From positions 1 to 9,030 of the forward strand of contig CAMLMF010000078.1 in the NCBI GenBank assembly GCA_946480995.1: 9,030 nucleotides of DNA, in the 5' to 3' direction. The stretch comes from an uncultured Bdellovibrio sp. GTDB lineage: Bacteria > Bdellovibrionota > Bdellovibrionia > Bdellovibrionales > Bdellovibrionaceae. Positions 6,620 through 9,030 of the stretch are shown in pieces (positions within the stretch are counted from its first letter, which is position 1; each line of letters starts with the position of its first letter). The notes beneath the pieces were generated by a model. The model had not been told where the DNA came from. It made no database searches and saw only the letters and a list, made by a program, of their open reading frames with translations. The position numbers and the translations under genes were made by a program.

Positions 6620-7939
6620 ATGCAACTACGCAGACACGATGACATTGTGGCTTTTAGAAATGGGACTCAGCCTCCTGTTGCTTTCCACTCGCGCAATCTC
6701 GAAGTAGCGACAGTGACCGAAGATATCTGGAACTCGATGGCTCCAACGACCTTCGAGAACGGTTTCCTGATGAAAATGGAGCCGAACGAAGTTGGAGTAG
6801 ATCTTAATGCTTATGAGGCTCTGCTTTCTTGGCAAACTGAAGAAAACCAGGAAGTAGTCACCCGAAATTTTGGAACTAACGTTAAAACCCTTACATTGAA
6901 CGTTACTCAACTTTGCAACCTGCACTGCACTTATTGCGCTGCTGGTGGCGATGGTACATACGGTGATCCCGTCGCAAAAATTTCTTTAGAAAAAACACTT
7001 CCACAAATTGATTTCTTTTTGAGCAAACTTAATCCTGGCGAATCGTTTCAGATTACCTTCCTAGGTGGTGAGCCTCTCCTTTACCCTGACGCGATTAAAC
7101 ACATTGCTCTGCATGCAAAGAAAGTCGCGTCAGATAGGCGCATTACAACTATTTTCAATGTGATCACGAATGCCACCTTAGTGAATGAAAAATCACTAGA
7201 GGTCCTAACTGCGATTCGCGCAAATATCACGGTTAGTATCGACGGCCCCCCAGAAACTCATGACCTTTCTCGTCCTCAGAAAAACGGTCAAGGCTCTTCG
7301 ACGGCCGTTCTTGCAGGGTTAGATTTGTTATTAAGAAACAAAGCCTATCTGGGAAGGATCCTTCTGCACGGAGTTTTCAGCAGAAAAAATCTCGAGGTCG
7401 TAAAGGCATACGAGTTCTTTAAGGGGCTCGGTGTTGATGCATATGAATTTACTTTCGATGCGACAGAGTCAGATAGAGATGTCAGCGCTAAGTTCATGTC
7501 TGAAATGACCAAAGTTGCTGAACTGGCATATTCTGCGGGCGGAGAAGTCGCATTACGAAAAATCAGCATGTTTGACTCCTACTTCCGTGTGCTTGACGAG
7601 CAGATTCGCACTGAAAATCACTGTGGTTCAGGCAAATCTCTTTTGAGTCTGGACTCAAGAAACAAGGTCTATGCCTGCCCTCTCGATGTAGGCATTAAAA
7701 ATGAAATCGTGGGCGAGCTTCAGGATATCGACGATTCAAAGCTAGAAGACCTTAAATCTACGCTTATAGCCAAGAATAACTGCCAAACCTGCTGGGCGCG
7801 GTTTTTATGCGGCGGGGGATGTATGTTTACGCATAAATCCCTAACTGGAAACAAACATAAAAAGCATATTAGTTTTTGCGAACGCACAAGATACTTGATC
7901 AGTCTTACACTAATGTACTATGAACAGTGTAGAGGCTAA
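6620..7939 (+). CDS. Radical SAM/SPASM peptide maturase
   Basis: A 439-residue radical SAM enzyme. An N-terminal module of ~90 residues contains VAFHSRNLEVATV and a conserved-looking Trp (W37), as in several RiPP maturases. The catalytic domain then starts at TLNVTQLCNLHCTYC with the CX3CX2C cluster ligands C99, C103 and C106. FLGGEPLL (148-154) is the GGE motif that helps bind SAM, and VSIDGP (205-210) lies deeper in the barrel. The C-terminal SPASM domain supplies auxiliary cluster ligands C335, C353, C388, C391, C397, C401 and C420, including the signature CX2CX5CX3C. One further Cys (C437) lies at the extreme C-terminus. SPASM enzymes install thioether, C-C or other crosslinks, or epimers, in ribosomal peptides. 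AAAGGG sits 8 nt before the ATG. The 35-residue peptide gene follows 11 nt downstream and is the obvious substrate. The precise chemistry cannot be predicted. Confidence 0.92.
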   Translation: MQLRRHDDIVAFRNGTQPPVAFHSRNLEVATVTEDIWNSMAPTTFENGFLMKMEPNEVGVDLNAYEALLSWQTEENQEVVTRNFGTNVKTLTLNVTQLCNLHCTYCAAGGDGTYGDPVAKISLEKTLPQIDFFLSKLNPGESFQITFLGGEPLLYPDAIKHIALHAKKVASDRRITTIFNVITNATLVNEKSLEVLTAIRANITVSIDGPPETHDLSRPQKNGQGSSTAVLAGLDLLLRNKAYLGRILLHGVFSRKNLEVVKAYEFFKGLGVDAYEFTFDATESDRDVSAKFMSEMTKVAELAYSAGGEVALRKISMFDSYFRVLDEQIRTENHCGSGKSLLSLDSRNKVYACPLDVGIKNEIVGELQDIDDSKLEDLKSTLIAKNNCQTCWARFLCGGGCMFTHKSLTGNKHKKHISFCERTRYLISLTLMYYEQCRG

Positions 7940-7950
7940 AAGGAGACATT

Positions 7951-8058
7951 ATGTCTACAAAGCACATTAAAAAAGTAAAACCTAAGAAGAATGAAACTTC
8001 CGCTTCTTCTACCAAAGAAGGACCTGGCGGCGGCGGCTGTGTTCCTCTCGGTACGTAA
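7951..8058 (+). CDS. Candidate RiPP precursor peptide (35 aa), Lys-rich leader and Gly-rich core with one Cys
   Basis: A 35-codon gene lies 11 nt after the maturase stop, with AAGGAG (7940-7945) 5 nt before its ATG, the best ribosome binding site in this operon. The N-terminal part is basic (KHIKKVKPKK at 4-13), followed by a Ser/Thr linker. The C-terminal part, GPGGGGCVPLGT (24-35), is Gly-rich and contains the only Cys (C30) and no aromatic residue. Small size, position directly behind a SPASM maturase, a hydrophilic leader and a compact C-terminal core are hallmarks of a radical-SAM-modified RiPP precursor. The Cys is a natural site for a thioether link to an alpha or beta carbon in the core; the four glycines could also mark a cleavage point. 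I do not recognise it as a member of a named peptide family. Co-transcription with the maturase is very likely. Confidence 0.75.
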   Translation: MSTKHIKKVKPKKNETSASSTKEGPGGGGCVPLGT

Positions 8059-8098
8059 TTTACTGTTCCGAAATTAATCTTTAGCAACGAGTACTTAA

Positions 8099-9030
8099 AT
8101 GTCTCTTCCTCCCTCCCTCGGAGAGAATAATACCAATCGTTCCAAACGTGGACGGCAAATATCTCATTTTGCCTTAAGGACTCTATTTGCCTCAGTAGTC
8201 GCTATTTTTCTTTTTCAAATTAATCTCGACTATCTTGAAGCCTATACCTACGACTTAAGGGTCCGCCACACCCCATCACCCAGTATATCTGGAAATATTG
8301 AACTAGTTTTACTCGATCAAAAAAGTGTTCAGGGCTTTAAAAGTGATCTGAATGCCAAGGTCTTAACCAATCTGGTAAAAAAAGTGAGCTCTTTAGAGCC
8401 ACGCTTCATAGTGCTCAATGCTGCACTCGAAGACCTCGAGGGAAGCGGCCAGGAAAAGGATGAATTAGCCCTAGTAACTGCGCAGACACCGAATCTTGTC
8501 GTTATTACAGATGCTCTCGCGCTTAAAGGAGAGGAGAAAGGGGTTGAGCTTCCAGCTCCCTTTCAAAAAACAAAGGTCGCTTCAGCACCAAAAACATCTG
8601 ACCTGAAGATTTACGCTAAAGATGGCGTTACTCGGAGAATGCTAGTTGCGTACCAAGGCGTTCCCCTTTTGCACACCAAAATTGCAGCCACTTACAATCC
8701 TGATGTCGGCAATCTAGCAAACATTAATGGGCAGTTTGAATTCGCCGGCTCCAACCAATCCTACATTTCATTTCATCCCAAAGGCACCTATCCTTCAACT
8801 TCGGCCATAGATCTTCTCAATGAAGAACTTCCCTCGCCATGGTTTAAAGATAAGGTCGTGGTTATTGGTAGTGATACGGGGCAAAAATCTGGTGACTATG
8901 TGCTTACGCCGTATTCTCGAGAAATTACCGCCATGTCCACTTCAGAAATGCACGCTAACATGTTTGATACCGTTATTCAGAATAGCGCCAGAGCAACAGC
9001 CCCAAAATGGTTCAACTTTATCACTATTTG
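8099..9030 (+). CDS. CHASE2-domain membrane sensor, N-terminal part (runs off right edge)
   Basis: 310 codons are open to the window end. After a basic cytoplasmic start (to ~22) comes TM1 (~24-41), then a periplasmic CHASE2 domain. It shows the entry motif YTYDLRVRH (49-57), IELVLLDQKSV where family members have the Asp-Ser strand end, and the signature KDKVVVIGSDTG (250-261). MHANMFDTVIQNS (284-296) leads towards the expected TM2, which starts at ~KWFNF as the window ends. The output domain is missing: CHASE2 usually precedes three TM helices and an adenylate cyclase, histidine kinase or other effector. The ATG is 40 nt after the precursor stop with no terminator between and only a weak GAG as ribosome binding site, so it is probably read from the maturase operon. 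It is a different protein from the divergent CHASE2 kinase, with a similar sensor fold. Confidence 0.85.
   Translation, partial: MSLPPSLGENNTNRSKRGRQISHFALRTLFASVVAIFLFQINLDYLEAYTYDLRVRHTPSPSISGNIELVLLDQKSVQGFKSDLNAKVLTNLVKKVSSLEPRFIVLNAALEDLEGSGQEKDELALVTAQTPNLVVITDALALKGEEKGVELPAPFQKTKVASAPKTSDLKIYAKDGVTRRMLVAYQGVPLLHTKIAATYNPDVGNLANINGQFEFAGSNQSYISFHPKGTYPSTSAIDLLNEELPSPWFKDKVVVIGSDTGQKSGDYVLTPYSREITAMSTSEMHANMFDTVIQNSARATAPKWFNFITI

Noticed and set aside
6588..6707. 39-codon frame starting at ATG 6588 and overlapping the maturase start
   Set aside because: Out of frame with the maturase, no Shine-Dalgarno before it, and most of it lies within the maturase coding sequence.
7905..8087. 60-residue antisense frame over the precursor peptide gene
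   Set aside because: Its openness comes from the Pro-rich complement of the Gly codons; the plus-strand gene has a strong AAGGAG and fits the operon.

Overview
The window looks like a chromosomal segment from a predatory or environmental delta-type proteobacterium, most likely Bdellovibrionota. I infer this from the moderate GC, the very lysine-rich tail on a GroES-like protein, a PBP1B-type cell-wall synthase and CHASE2 sensors. No marker gene settles the taxonomy.

Positions 1-4048 look like core genome. On the minus strand are the first codons of an exported protein (cut by the left edge) and, just upstream of it, a GroES-like co-chaperonin with an N-terminal extension of about 100 residues rich in Ala and Lys. 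Divergent from these is a complete class A penicillin-binding protein of the PBP1B type (plus strand). It ends in a 4-bp tail-to-tail overlap with a metallo-beta-lactamase-fold hydrolase on the minus strand. The gene-free stretch 4049-4235 upstream of that hydrolase is unusually rich in inverted repeats, including mutually exclusive pairings. It may encode a structured leader or small RNA, and it holds a weak terminator for the next gene.

Positions 4236-9030 look like an accessory signalling and peptide-modification locus, visibly more AT-rich than the left part. A CHASE2 hybrid-type histidine kinase with a degenerate C-terminal receiver (minus) is divergent from a plus-strand operon. That operon contains a radical SAM/SPASM peptide maturase, then a 35-codon gene with a strong ribosome binding site encoding a Lys-rich leader and a Gly-rich core with one Cys, then a second CHASE2 membrane protein that runs off the right edge. 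A further 24-codon ORF with a good Shine-Dalgarno sequence may precede the maturase.

The simplest reading of the right half is a ribosomally synthesised, radical-SAM-modified peptide (RiPP) made next to two periplasmic-sensing CHASE2 proteins. This could be a peptide signal together with its receptors. The maturase and precursor pairing is well supported by the sequence. The signalling link to the CHASE2 proteins is inference from gene order.
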